Origin: Symsagittifera roscoffensis
Lineage: Eukaryota > Xenacoelomorpha > Acoela > Convolutidae
NCBI RefSeq assembly: GCF_963678635.1
Contig: NC_087063.1
Coordinates: 39,506,759-39,570,758, forward strand
DNA length: 64,000 bases
Reading direction: 5' to 3'
Part shown: positions 33,301 through 43,992 of the stretch, piece by piece
How positions within the stretch are numbered: position 1 is the stretch's first letter
How the letters are laid out: every line of letters begins with the position of its first letter
Notes under the pieces: generated by a model
Seen by the model: the letters and a program-made list of their open reading frames with translations, nothing else
The model's database searches: none
Told to the model about the DNA's origin: nothing
Position numbers and translations under genes: made by a program

Positions 33301-36300
33301 ACAGATACACGATAGATCGAAAATAGAAACTTTAAATAGCAGAAAATTCACAGTAAGCAAAAACACAGGTCCCACCTGAACTCGAAACACCTGGACGTTG
33401 TCTTTCAACGCTTGTGCATAACCTCTAAGCTAAATGGGCCGAAACAGTAATTGAATTTGAGTTAAATATCATGCAAGGTACCAAAGGATACTCTTATACA
33501 AGTATTTAAAATGAAAATTGTTTATTCCGATTTGATAACGCTCGCTAATCGCAAAGGATTAACTGCCTTCGTAAAATTAATTTGTCACCTCAAAATTTAG
33601 TTTTCGATTCTTTGAGTTTTTTTCGTTATTTCACGAAATTCGTTGTGTCATTACCTTGAATAGATTCACAGCAACATTTCTCTGATATAGCGAATATTAA
33701 GTCGCTAATTCGGTACAGAAAGTAAAACTGACCTCAATTTCAATTTTTTTTCCTCATTGACAACTTTTTGGGTGGAAAACAAAAAGACCAAGTTATCTTC
33801 ATGCCGCTCGATCGAAAAGAAAAACTGAAAACAAACCTATACAGAAAGACAAAACAAAAAGAAAAAAATCCGCAAAAAAACAACTAAATTTGATCAAAAT
33901 TTTCAAAAGTTTTTTTTATCGATAGGATGTTTTCGAACTTGATTTGATTTTTTAAGAGTAATGAACGTAGTGAAGGCTCTTAAATAGGTCTTGCTGAAAT
34001 TTAAAATTTAAAATTTTTCTACTGAGTTTTAAAATTTGTTCACGCTCAATTTTGATTTTCTCGCGGTTTGACTTGTTGTTCCGACTTTCGATACGAAAGT
34101 AACGTAATATTTGTGCTCGATGTGGGTTTTTTTTTCTTCAGACAAATTTCGACTTTTTAACTAGCCATTTTTGACGGAACTTTTTTTATCATTCAAAAGG
34201 TTTTGAAGTCTTGAGCTTAAATTTGAAAATATATTTTACCTGTGATCATTTATCGTAAAGTTATGGGGGTTTAAAGATTATGGGGGTTTGGCCAATTTGG
34301 GACAATGAACGAGCGATATATTTCGCGCTATTAACGCGCAAGCGGAGATTTAATCCGTCTTAGAAATCGTTCCAAATTGGTTGAAAGAAGCTTATTTGCC
34401 ATAATTGATTTGTTACAAGGAGCGAAATCTATCGTTTTGTACTTTATATGGCGTGTGGGGGGATAATTTTCATAAAAAATTTCAAATTGTAGAAAAAAAA
34501 TTCTGTTTTTTTTATTACATTTAATTTTTTATAGGTTATTACTGCTCCATAAACATTAAAAGGCAGTCGGAACTTTCAGGGTTTTACCCTGATACGAGCA
34601 GTCTTGTTTCTTTGTAAGTTCAGTGCATTTCTATTGTTAAAAGGAAGGCAAACTCCACAATCGAATAGCAAAATTTTAAAGGTCACGAAAAACGTGATCG
34701 ACTTCTTATTTTGAAAATGCAAGTTAATTATCAGATTTCCCAGTGAAATAAAAGTTTTAGCTATTGATCCAGTTTTCTCAAATTGAGTTAATTTTAACGA
34801 AAGCGAGTGAAACAAACAATTAAGTACCACTCGCGTGCAATTAGCAGCTGCTCGATTAGGAAACCTAGTGATCAATTTGCCATGAATTTTATTTCCTAAT
34901 CGAGCAGCTGCTAATTGCACACGAGTGGTGTTTGATTTTTTGTTTCACTCGCTTTCGCGCGTTCAATTTCAACTCGAAATTTGAATTGCTGAATTTATCC
35001 ATTTAGGTGTGGTATAAACGAAAAGACCCTAAAAGTGTACGTCATAAATTGCTCTACAAATTCAAAGAGCTTCAAGGCCATCTATTTTTTTTCGAAATTC
35101 ACAAATTGAAGATTTTTGAAAAAACCAGACGTTTTTTTTACAGTTTCCTTGCGTTCATTACTCTTTTCCAACTGTCAATTGGCCAAGTTTTAAAAGTTTT
35201 AAGTCCCATTCTATTGCTTAAAACTGATATCGTTAAAAACAGGCCAGAAAGCGCTCAATATGACTTTGAAAAAAGTTATAAAATTGCTTATAAACATGAT
35301 ATCAATTGCCTTCACCAAAAGGATATAAAAATACAGCCTGCCCTTCAAAAAGTCTCGAGGAAAAGGTCGAATCAGTCCTTTGTGAAAGGGAGTAAAATTG
35401 AATATTTTCTTGTTTTTTGCTTCTCAAAAGCAGGGTCGGACAGGTTGATTTTGAGCTTTCGAAAATACATTGTCAAACTTGAATCAACACAAAATGAATG
35501 TAACGGGAAACTGATAGAATTATAGCCGAGGCTGAATAGGCTGAAAATCAACCGAAACGTGTATGGCAAAAAATTGCAAGATCTTGAATGTACACTGCAA
35601 AGTCAATTACCCGTTGGCGATACCCTTGCTCATTGCAATGGTAATCACAATCTGATATTAAAATGAAATAACGTTACACTAGCAAAAGTTTTATTGTCAG
35701 TTGAAAACGAAAAAGAGCGATCAGTTGCACGAGCTTGAATGATGCTAGTAATGGAGAATTGATTCGATTTTTATTAATAATTTAAGCTCACAGTAAAGGC
35801 TCTGATACTTCATACTGAGCATTTTTTGTCAGCGTTTTAAATTTAGATGCATTTTTCTTGTCTTGAACTTGTTAATTATCTTGTGTTATCGTAGGGTACC
35901 CAATGTGAATCTTCTTGTACATGATCAGAACGGATTTTTCGTGTACATAGCTGACAATTGCAGTAAAATAATTGTGGTCTACGATCTTGAAAAAGATCAC
36001 ATTGTCCAGAAAATTGATCTGGTACTTCCCCCAAATGACCTGCTGGTTGACGATTCAGACAATCTTATCACGCTTCTCCGGTCCAATATATTTGAAGTGT
36101 ATTCTGCGTTGGATGATTCGAAACAATTCAAACTGGAACAAACACGGTCTCAGAAGCTGAAAGACATACCCCAGGAGAATTTCTTCTTGCGACATCTGGG
36201 TTTTATAAATCCAACCAACAGCCCATATCCGTCCGTCTTGGTCTGTACTGGACACGGAAAAACTTCTAAAATAGACTATGCTGCAAGTTCTCAGTGTTAA
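24336..36300 (+). CDS. Tandem TIR-domain protein with C-terminal propeller-like region, seven exons
   Basis: Exons 24336-24537, 24727-24879, 25154-25501, 25772-25984, 27451-27723, 32165-32696 and 35895-36300 (TAA) total 2127 nt, 708 residues. Donors: GTGAGT, GTTCGT, GTCAGT, GTATTC, GTAGGT, GTGAGT. The first five introns are all phase 1, the sixth phase 2, and the frame is continuous. TIR1: about 11-140 (YDIVISYASDAD, GYSVFMD, then ACLTQRYM and IYADFADARKTFEEAF). TIR2: about 176-330 (SVMISYCWKPEATGELC, GYSVWIDVDKMAGNIENA, ACLSASYAESNECGKEL, LLPLFV, RVDFAKHDFETAFAKLL). Residues 340-396 are a Ser-rich charged linker. Residues 400-708 have repeated strand-rich units (ILVLPDQSVILLAADKNQI, GLLYLGMSAGNVLEFDL, FFVYIADNCSKIIVVYDL) like NHL or WD-type blades. 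TIR domains act in innate immune signalling or as NAD+-cleaving enzymes. TIR2 keeps Glu250 where the catalytic Glu of SARM1-like TIRs would fall; TIR1 has Asp83. No nucleotide-binding or transmembrane segment is seen. Start chosen as the first in-frame ATG (AACATGG). Confidence 0.85.
26177..26189. repeat. Poly-G tract in intron 4 of the TIR gene
   Basis: Thirteen G in a row, rare in this AT-rich DNA. A matching poly-C tract lies at 32,750 in intron 6. Confidence 0.85.
26500..27045 (+). repeat. Repeat family F, copy 1 (intron 4 of the TIR gene)
   Basis: Shares TTGTTCCGACCATTGAAAAT, CCACGCAAAATCAGGTACCA, TGATATATCATAT, AACCGGTTTGAA and GAATGTCTAATATGCCTAAA with 31,200-31,810 in the same order and strand. 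Roughly 75% alike by eye. No coding capacity seen. Confidence 0.75.
28205..28460 (+). mobile_element. tRNA-derived SINE, family C, second copy
   Basis: Head at 28,271-28,345 with A-box-like GTGGCTGCGTGGAAAATGCG and B box ATGTTCGAATCTC; the outer ends pair (GCTTCC with GGAAGC). Body and terminal palindrome GCGAAGCTAAGCTTCGC as in the 15.3-kb copy. The T stem does not pair, so not a tRNA gene. Located in intron 5 of the TIR gene. Confidence 0.75.
28963..30889 (-). mobile_element. Composite tRNA-like/minisatellite element, near full length
   Basis: Read on the minus strand: 5' palindrome CTTGCGATAAGCAAGGG at 30,889; tRNA-like block at about 30,735-30,800 (AGACTCGAATCTATG in plus orientation); linkers with GCCGAC and GCAGAC at 30,660-30,705; CTGCGCGCAG region; the AGGCTGTAGGCAGAGG block at 30,246; about four minisatellite units to 29,560; CGCATCAGTATAGCAAAC; and a hairpin CCAGCTTTAGCTGG (28,969-28,982) followed by GCCTAT. 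Same order of parts as 3,490-4,776. Intron 5 of the TIR gene. Confidence 0.6.
31200..31810 (+). repeat. Repeat family F, copy 2 (intron 5 of the TIR gene)
   Basis: Direct-repeat partner of 26,500-27,045, about 4.7 kb downstream. The pair brackets exon 5 (27451-27723), which encodes the end of TIR2 and the linker. Confidence 0.75.
32749..32762. repeat. Poly-C tract in intron 6 of the TIR gene
   Basis: About fourteen C in a row, 52 bp after the exon 6 donor. Length may be uncertain, as homopolymers often are. Confidence 0.8.
32930..33445 (-). mobile_element. tRNA-like module of the composite repeat class
   Basis: Minus strand: A-box-like TTAGCTTAGAGGTTATGC and B-box-like TGTTTCGAGTTCAGG at about 33,366-33,440, outer ends GGCCCA and TGGGACC partly pairing. 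Preceded by linkers with GCCGACAG and ending at 32,937 with GAGGCGGAGCTTCGCATC, the shared palindromic end. Not a convincing tRNA: arms do not close. Confidence 0.5.
33950..34797 (+). repeat. Dispersed repeat family E, copies in intron 6
   Basis: Start AAGAGTAATGAACGTAGTG AAGGCTCTT near 33,955 and the block GGTCACGAAAAACGTGATCG near 34,680 match 37,490-37,755. GGTCACGAAAAACGTGATC is itself a near palindrome. Between lie AT-rich sequences with no other signal. Confidence 0.45.
34798..34957. repeat. 160-bp inverted repeat (66-bp arms) in intron 6 of the TIR gene
   Basis: Arms 34798-34863 and 34892-34957 are complementary with five differences; loop 28 bp. Arm core GCAATTAGCAGCTGCTCG, outer end CGAAAGCGAGTGAAAC. 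It would form a stable hairpin in the pre-mRNA. It could be a MITE; no clear flanking target duplication. Confidence 0.95.
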
Positions 36301-37485
36301 ACTTGAAGGCTACATAAAATATCCGCTAAAATCGAGGTCTCAGAAAAGGTACTAGGCTGAAAATTTATGACTATTCGAATGGTTCATCTGCTGTACTTTT
36401 GATAAAAGCCTTTTTGTAATTTATTCTATCTATTGGCTATCAATGATTTATTCCTTTGCTTTCTCTGATTTTAGTTGCAGTACATTTAGCTTGCAGTTTC
36501 ACAATTTTGCAAATTTCGGTCACAATGAAGCTTGAATGAAAACTCTTTTAGTCATTTAAATTCTCAAATTAAAATTTTGATTACGCAAGCTTTTGTGTTG
36601 TGATTCCTTCACGATGATTAAGCGTTGCGGTTATCTTTCTGAAAGTCGGGTGGATTAAAAAAATAAAAGAGTAAAACATCATTTTTTAGGTCGTGATGAT
36701 TTTTTAAGACCGTTGGCTGTCAACAGTTATAATTCCGATAGTTCTTAAGGTTTATAGGATCCAAAATTAAAAAAATTAGTCACATAAAAACAATAAAATT
36801 TTTCTTCTTGAATTCTTATTGCTTGAAATTTGACCAAACCAATAGGCGAATTCATTGTTTATTGTTCAATATAAAATCAAGGGGCAGAATAGTGACGATC
36901 GCATTTGCACCAACGTGTTGCGAGTTTGCCAACAGAGGTTGTGTCTATATCAAAAATTTGGAGCCATTTATCGTGGCGTAGCGCGCCTTCGATGACATTT
37001 AACCGAGTCTTTTGCCAATTTAAAAGATTTGGTACTTATGCGTTTGCTTTTGGGATAAGATTTTAATACGCACCGTCACCAGATATTAATTTTGCTGTTA
37101 ATCTGACGGCTCATATGAACAATCACCCCTCCACCGGATCGACCAAGTTAATTATCTCTCACCATAAATGAAATGGGGGCGGGGGTAGTCAATGAATTAA
37201 CACAAGTTGGGTGAATGACAATCAGACAGTTCTGATCAAAACAGTAAACTTGATTGTCAAATCAAGTGAGGCAGTAAAACAAACAAACAACTGGTGCCGG
37301 ACATAAGTCCGATGGTAGTGGAAGCCATTTTTTTTTCTTCTGAAAAATCATTAAATTGAATTTATATAATTCATGAAGAATTTTTAAAGTTTGTACTTTT
37401 CATTAATTTTGAGCATTTCATTGAGGTTTACGAATGTCAAAAAGATAGTGTGTTTGTCTAGTGGATAATTTATGGATTTATTATA
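36301..37485. other. 3' flank of the TIR gene
   Basis: Candidate poly(A) signal AATAAA at 36,792-36,797, 492 bp after the stop codon. Beyond it nothing is recognised up to family E at 37,490. Confidence 0.4.
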
Positions 37486-37489
37486 ATCG

Positions 37490-37935
37490 GTGTTGAAGAG
37501 TCGAAGTAGTTCAAACTCTTATACAGGTCATGATGATTTTTTCAGGATCAAATTCGCGGCTTGACTGCTGATTTTTTTAAAGTTCAGATCATTTTTTTCG
37601 TTAGGCTCCCTTATCCAATTGCAAAAGTGTAACGGTCACGAAAAACGTGATCAATTTCTAGTTTCGAAAGTGGAATTTAATTTTCAGATTTCCCAGCGAA
37701 ATAAGAATATATTAATTTGATCCAGTTTTCAAATAGGGTTAGTTTTATTAAAACATGTCATTACACAAGCATAGCTTGTGTTATAGTATAAACTATCTTT
37801 TTTTTTCTAACCTAAGTCGCAATTATTGTTGCGGAAAAATGTGTTCATTTTGAAAGTGTTCATTTTGATCAATAACCAGCTATTTAGTACAGCCAACGCT
37901 AAGGATTCTAACACATACTTTTATATTACAAATTC
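37490..37935 (+). repeat. Adjacent copies of families E and D
   Basis: 37,490-37,755 is family E (AAGAGTCGAAGTAGTTC AAACTCTT, GGTCACGAAAAACGTGATC). 37,760-37,935 is family D, matching 8,560-8,770. Both end inside AT-rich DNA. Confidence 0.5.
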
Positions 37936-38059
37936 CTGTTTGATAAAAAAGGTATTATGACACTGTATAGGATCGGTTTTTTTTAGACGTTTTGGAAAAT
38001 TTCCATTTTTTCTAAAAACTACTGTACCGAATTTCAAAAGAGAGTTACTAATGGCGATT

Positions 38060-39930
38060 TTGGCCTCTTCCCTGTTTGCCTGCATACTCCCCTAGTCTCT
38101 TCCTACCTTACCCCACTTTCTACAACCTGCGAAAAAGTGTGTGGGGGAAATTTTGACCCCAATTTTCGGATTCTTTTTGTATTTTCTAAAAAACTGCCCT
38201 CCCAAATCTGAGATTTCAGTTTCAATCGAACAGACGGGTTGTGGGGAGCTCCTCTTTGTCAGCGTTTACGATCCAATTTTTTACACAAAAAGTTATGACC
38301 CTCAGAAAAGTCAAACTTACGATTTTTCGTACCGTTTTTTAAAACTTTTACATTTTTCTCAAAAAATACCCTCCCAAATTCGATATTTTAGTTTCAATCG
38401 AACGGACGGGTTGTGAGGAGCTCCGTTGCTCAATCAATAACGCCTAATTTTATTTTTACACACAAAGAGATGGCCCTCCGAAAAGTCAAATTTTTGATTT
38501 TTTGATAGTTTTTTTCAATTTTTTTCCATTTTTCTCGAAAACTAACCTCCGAAATCTAAGTTTTGTTTTCATTAAGAAAAATCGGTTATGAGAAGCTCCT
38601 CTGCTTAATTGATTACCCCTAAATTTTTTCACACAAAAGTTATGACCCTTCGAAAAAACAAATTTTCGATTTTTGACCGTTTTTTCAAACTTCTCGAATT
38701 TGCTCGAAAACTACCTTTCCAAGTCTTAGGTTTTGGTTTAAATGCGTTTTAAGCGTTGTGGGAAGCTCAGCTGTTTAAACGATTACGACTAATTTTTTCA
38801 GACAAAAAGTTATCATGCTCCGAAAAACCAAATTTTCGTTTTTCTGGCTTTTCAATTTTTTTCTATTTTTCTTGAAAACCACCCTCCCAAATCTGAGGTT
38901 TTGGTTTCAATCGAACAGACGGGTTGTGGGGAGCTCCGTTGCTTAATCAATAACGCCTAATTTTATTTTTACACAAAGAGATGACCCTCCGAAAAGTCAA
39001 ATTTTTGATTTTTTGATCGTTTTTTTTTCAATTTTTTTCCATTTTTCTCGGAAACTAACCTCCGAAATCTAAGTTTTGTTTTCATTAAGTAAAATGGGTT
39101 ATGAGAAGCTCCTCTGTTTAATTGATTACCCCTAAATTTTTTCACACAAAAAGTTATGACCCTTCGAAAAAACAAATTTTCGATTTTTGACCGTTTTTTC
39201 AAACTTCTCGAATTTGCTCGAAAACTACCTTTCCAAGTCTTAGGTTTTGGTTTAAATGAGTTTTAAGGGTTGTGGAAAGCTCAGCTGTTTAAACGATTAC
39301 GACTAATTTTTTCAGACAAAAAGTTATCATGCTCCGAAAAACCAAATTTTCGTTTTTCTGGCTTTTCAATTTTTTTTCTATTTTTCTTGAAAACCACCCT
39401 CCCAAATCTGAGGTTTTGGTTTCAATCGAACAGACGGGTTGTGGGGAGCTCCTCTTTGTCAGCGGTTACGCTCCAATTTTTTCACACAAAAAGTTATGAC
39501 CCTCAGAAAAGTCAAACTTACGATTTTTCGTACCGTTTTTTGAAACTTTTACACTTTTCTCAAAAAATACCCTCCCAAATTCGATATTTTAGTTTCAATC
39601 GAACGGACGGGTTGTGAGGAGCTCCGTTGCTTAATCAATAACCCCCTTTTTTTACACCTAAAGTTATGACCCTCCGAAAAGTCAAAATTTTGATTTTTTG
39701 ATCGTTTTTTTTTCAAATTTTTTTTCATTTTTCTCGAAAACTACCCTCTCCAAGAGTTGTTGCTCTAAATAAACTCTTTTTTTTTTGCAGAGCAGCAACC
39801 AAGGTTTTGCGTGAAGCTCAATGCATACATTTTTGAAATAAGCTACTTCATCCCACATCAGTACAACAAATTCAAAAAGTATCTAACAGGCATCTCAAGC
39901 TTTAGGTGGGCCTCTGGTAGCTTTTTAGCA
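38060..39930 (+). repeat. Transposon-borne minisatellite array, expanded copy 1
   Basis: Starts with the GAAAAAGTGTGTGGGGG block also at 2,900 and 4,130, then about nine to ten units of 160-170 bp. Unit landmarks: AAAGTTATGACCCTCCGAAA, AGTCAAATTTTTGATTTTTT, CTCGAAAACTACCCTCCCAA, ATCTGAG.TTTTGGTTTCAA, GGGTTGTGGGGAGCTCC. A higher-order repeat is visible: a multi-unit block at about 38,190-38,870 recurs in different order at about 38,880-39,640. The array ends in the CCCACATCAGTACAAC block and a decayed 3' hairpin near 39,893, as in the element at 3,490. Confidence 0.8.
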
Positions 39931-39944
39931 ATAAAGTATCATGG

Positions 39945-40295
39945 ATCTGTAGTGTAGAGGTAGGGAAGGAGGCCCGCAGCAAAATGAAAGGTTGCAAACC
40001 TGGGTGGGATCGGATGTTTTTGTGAACTTTTTTTTCATATACTAGTTGAAATGCGTCCGCTCTATAATATGAGGCATGTTAGTTGGTAAATTTTTTTTTC
40101 AAACTGACTGGTACTGCTAAAGCGTCATAATTGGCTTGCGTCACTTCGCAATTATGTAGACTCATAATTGGCGTGCGTCACTTGAGAAATTTTGTAGACT
40201 CAAAGTTTTACACATTCACTTTCCAGGTTTTCCCAGTTGCGTTATCGGTCATATTTTTGCTTGTGCATGCGAAGTGCAACTTCGCCTCTGTGTTT
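39945..40295 (+). mobile_element. tRNA-derived SINE, family B, second copy
   Basis: A box GTAGTGTAGAGGTAGGG, B-box-like GGTTGCAAACCTGG, body with CTGACTGGTACTGCTAAAGC and GTAGACTCATAATTGGCGTG, ending TGCGAAGTGCAACTTCGCC. Matches 8,785-9,125 throughout. Confidence 0.7.
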
Positions 40296-40367
40296 ATAAA
40301 TTGTTCCAGAAATTCAAAAAGCTTTTAGGCTATCGATTTTTTTTTGAAATTCGAAACGAGACTTTTC

Positions 40368-41115
40368 GAAAAACAATTCAGTCGACTTGTTTTTTTTTGT
40401 GTTTGTTGACTCTTTTCTTATTGTCTGTTGGCTATGTTTGCTTTTAGTAAATAAACGGTAAATGACGATTTGTAATGTCTATGAACTTATGGGAAAGTTG
40501 GTTGTACTGCTGAAATTTATTTCTGTTAATTTTGACTTAGATTTTGTGCAAAAACTTTTTAGCGAATTGGAACATCTCACAATTCCTATTGGTTAAAAAT
40601 TTTCCATCATTCAGTCCTTCTATCTTGAGAATAGCCCTGCCCTCAACAAATTGCAATACACGTAAACAAGCTTGAAGTTTTTTGTGTATTTTCGCACAAT
40701 TAAGTTTACTGTAATGATCAGTCCGTCTATTTTCATTTGATTTCCTAATGTTTTGTTTCTTCATTTTACCCTACCAGATGCTAAGTAAAGTATAACGTGA
40801 TAGTGGTGCCTTTAGTAACGTTCAAATTGAAAAGACGAATTTACCCGTTTCTCATCATTTGGTGAAAGTTTAACCGCCAATTACGCTTTAATGGGACAGA
40901 AGTCGCGCAAAAAAAATCTAAACTGGCACTTTTCAAGCCCCCAATAGAATCGGAGGTGACATAGTTTTTTGGTTTTAAGCTCAGGACTTCAAGCGTCATG
41001 GGTGTTAGTGATTTTTAAAAACTGTAAAATTGGCTCGTGAAAGAATCCAAGTTTGTCTGCTGATAAAATCTCCTCGAGCTCAACTATATCGTCATTTTTG
41101 TTAGTTTGTAATTTT
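40368..41115 (+). repeat. Segmental duplication, copy 1
   Basis: Aligns with 43,990-44,735 in the same strand, about 85-90% alike by eye (for example TGATGATTTGTAATG-type and CCAATTACGCTTTAATGGGA segments). Together with the preceding SINE and 3' element block the duplicated unit is about 3.7-4 kb. No coding sequence seen. Confidence 0.8.
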
Positions 41116-41890
41116 GCGAAATTTTAAATTTTTGCAATATTTGACCATAATTTTTTAAATGTAAGGTTAATTGATGTAGTATGACCACTATTGTCGTTTC
41201 AAAAGGCGAAATAGAAATAAAACAAAACAGCATATGAAGAACTAGCCTTTTCAAAACTCTAAACAACTTACCAACTCTTTTTTAGATCAAAAAGCGCACT
41301 TAACGAAACCATTTTTTTCAATAGTTAGCTGATCAGATGAAAATTTTCAAAAAAATAATAAGAAATGAAGCTCAAATAGTTGATTTCTTAAAACTCGTGC
41401 AAAATTAACCAAATAAAAATTACAGAAGTCACAAGAATTTCTTGCCCGAAAAAATTCAAAAAATTGTGTATTGGGTTTCCTGGTTCATAAAGAAAGATTG
41501 AAAGTTGATCCTGAATTAGGAAAAAAGCTGACCGTTAGGAAAAAAGGGTGCCGTAGAAGCTATCCTGATGCGAACCCAGGGGCATCTGTTGTCGCAGCAT
41601 AGAAATTGCTTCTGGGCCAATTTGTCAGCAGCAGTATTTAAATTTGAATTGATTTTAATCCACGCCGTTAAATTAGTCTATGTGTCCCATAGCCAAGTTT
41701 TTAACCCAAAAAGTGCAATAAATGGAAAGATTTTTGAGACATGGTCAATTGATGAATACGTTGAGATGTATCTTGGAACCAGTTCTAAACAAGTATTTAT
41801 AAATCAATTATATTATTGATAGATTACCTCTAAAAAATATTACTAATTAACCAATCGTATTCCATCTCTAACATTGACACTTATTTGTAA

Positions 41891-41918
41891 GTGCTGAAAC
41901 TACTTGTAGTTTCAGCAC
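41891..41918. repeat. Perfect 12-bp stem hairpin
   Basis: GTGCTGAAACTA, loop CTTG, TAGTTTCAGCAC. It lies just before a fragment of the 1.3-kb LTR-like repeat and may mark an element end. Too short for a typical miRNA precursor. Confidence 0.85.
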
Positions 41919-41934
41919 CACAACAATTTGAATA

Positions 41935-42125
41935 AATCATAGAATACAGTTGTTCTCCTTCTGGATAAACTCCAAGAACTAACTCGCGCAAAACAGTATA
42001 CACTAGATCTATTGAGACTAGGAGATATAAGAGTGAGATTAAGATTGGTATTAGACTAAGAAGTTGCACGAATCTATCCGACCAAAAATAAGACACCGTG
42101 ACGATCAGACAGTGTACCTTATCTG
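41935..42125 (+). mobile_element. Fragment of the 1.3-kb LTR-like unit
   Basis: TAGAATACAGTTGTTCTCC, AGTATACACTAGATCTA and AAGTTGCACGAATCTATCC match 44,738-44,925. The fragment stops at CCTTATCTGAAATT, where minisatellite sequence resumes. Confidence 0.7.
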
Positions 42126-43860
42126 AAATTCAAACTTACGATTTTTCGTACCGTTTTTTGAAATTTTTACACTTTTCTCAAAAACTACCCTCCCAAAACT
42201 GATATTTTATTTTCAATCGAACGAACGGGTTGTGAGGAGCTCCGCTGCTTAAACAATTACGCCACAATTTTTTAAAAAAGTTATGACACTCCGAAAAGTC
42301 AAATTTTTGATTTTTTGACCGTTTTTCAAATGTTTTTTTTTCTTCATTTTTTCTCGAAAACTACCCTCCGAAATCTGAGGTTTTGTTTTCAATGAGTAGA
42401 ATGGGTTATGAGAAGCTCATCTGCTTAAATGATTACCCCTAAATTTTTTCACGCAAAAAGTTATGACCCTTCGAAAAGTCAAATATTCGATTTTTTGACC
42501 ATTTTTTCAAACTTCTCGATTTTGCTCGAAAGTTACCTTTCCAATTATGACGTTTTAGTATAAATGAAATTAAAGGGTTTTAGGAAGCTCCGCTGTCTAA
42601 ACGATTACGACTAATTTTTTCAGACAAAAAGTTATCATGCTCCGAAAAACCAAATTTTCTTTTTTCTGATTTTTTTAAATTTTTTTTCAATTTTTCTGGA
42701 AAATTATCCTCCCAAATCTAAGGCTTTGGTTTCAATGATTAAAATGAGCTGTGGGAAATTCCTCTAAATAAATGTTTACGCCCTAATTTTTTACACAAAA
42801 ATTTTGACCCTCCGAAAAGTAGAATTTTTGATTTTTTGACCGTTTTCTCAAACTTCTCGATTTTGCTCGAAAACTACCTTTCCAAGTCTCAGGTTTTCGT
42901 TTAAATGAGTTTTAAGGATTGTGGGAAGCTCAGCTGTTTAAACGATTACGACTAATTTTTTCAGACAAAAAGTAATCATGCTCCGAAAAACCAAATTTTC
43001 GTTTTTCTGACTTTTTTCAATTTTTGTTCTATTTTTCTTGAAAACTACCCTCCCAAATCTGAGGTTTTGGTTTCAATGATAATTCTCTAATTAATTTTTA
43101 CGCTTTATTTTTTTTTACACAAAAGTTTTGACCCTCCGAAAAGTATAATTTTTGTTTTTTGACCGTTTTTTCAACTATTTTCGATTTCCCTCAAAAACTA
43201 CCCTCCGAAATCGGAGTTTTTGGTTTCAATTAGTAGAAAGGGTTATGGTAAGCTCCGCTGCACTAAAGTTTACGTCTGAATTTGCTTACGCAAAAAGTTA
43301 TTTCTCTCCGAAAAGTCAAATTTTCGCTTTTATGATCGTTTTTTGAATCTTACTTTTCTCGAAAAGTACCCTTCCAAATCTGAGATTTTGGTTTCAATTG
43401 GTAGAACGGGTTGCGGGAAGCTCGCCTGCATAAGTGGTTTTGCCCATCTTCTTTTACACAGAAAGTTATGAATCTCGGACCGTGGAAAAGTCGAATTTTT
43501 GACTGTTATTTGAAATTTGTTATTTGACTGTTATTTGAAAATCGTCTATTTTTTGATTCCTTGACCGTTTTAAATTTTATTTCTCGAAAACAACTCAGTA
43601 TGATATCAAATATGTAATCAAGGCAACAGGTTGTAAGAAGCCTCCGTGCATAAACTGCTACGCATTAAAGTTAGAGCAAGATTTCTGGGAAAACTCTACA
43701 ATTACAAAATTTTTCACTCATTTTTTAATAGAGCAACAACCAAGGGTTTGGGTGAAACTCAATGCATAAATTAAATAAGCTACTTCATCCCACATCAGTA
43801 CAACTAATTCAAAAAGTATCTAACAGGCATCTCCAGCTTCAGCTGGGCCTCTGGTAGCTT
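42126..43860 (+). repeat. Transposon-borne minisatellite array, expanded copy 2
   Basis: About nine units of the same 160-170-bp repeat as 38,060-39,930, starting abruptly after the LTR-like fragment. Ends with AGAGCAACAACCAAGGGTTT, CCCACATCAGTACAAC and the hairpin CCAGCTTCAGCTGG (43,833-43,846), followed by GCCTCTGG, a CTRR-type end. Confidence 0.8.
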
Positions 43861-43874
43861 TTTAGCTATAAAGT

Positions 43875-43992
43875 ATCATGGATCTGTAGTGTAGAGGTGG
43901 GGAAGGAGACCCGCAGCAAAATAAAAGGGTGCGAACCTTGGCAGGATCGGATGTTTCTGTGAACTTTTGTTAAAATGCGTCCGCTCTATCGA
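43875..43992 (+). mobile_element. tRNA-derived SINE, family B, truncated copy
   Basis: Head as at 39,945, then cut after GCGTCCGCTCTAT and joined directly to the segmental duplication at CGAAAAACAATTCAG. Relative to copy 1, about 310 bp (the SINE body) is missing. Confidence 0.7.

Larger units (their letters stand above)
32165..36300 (+). other. Propeller-like module of the TIR gene (exons 6-7)
   Basis: About 310 residues without TIR character. At least four units follow the pattern hydrophobic strand - Asp/Gly turn - hydrophobic strand - small polar turn - strand (about residues 430-455, 535-555, 580-605 and 617-640), as in NHL or WD40 blades. Blade count and closure cannot be settled by eye. 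Joined to the TIR module across a 4.4-kb intron; exon 5 and exon 6 frames match (phase 1). Confidence 0.55.

Noticed and set aside
35007-35525. 172-codon open frame in intron 6 of the TIR gene
   Set aside because: Composition follows the AT-rich background, it overlaps dispersed repeats found at 21.4 kb and 40.3 kb, and it has no domain-like pattern.
38141-39617. 91- and 115-codon ORFs within the minisatellite array
   Set aside because: They are generated by the repeat unit (the same VSIEQT/RYFSFNRTDGL ends recur) and have no independent support.
38060-43860. CRISPR-like array of repeats
   Set aside because: Units are 160-170 bp, diverged, with no constant spacer pattern; it is a eukaryotic minisatellite.
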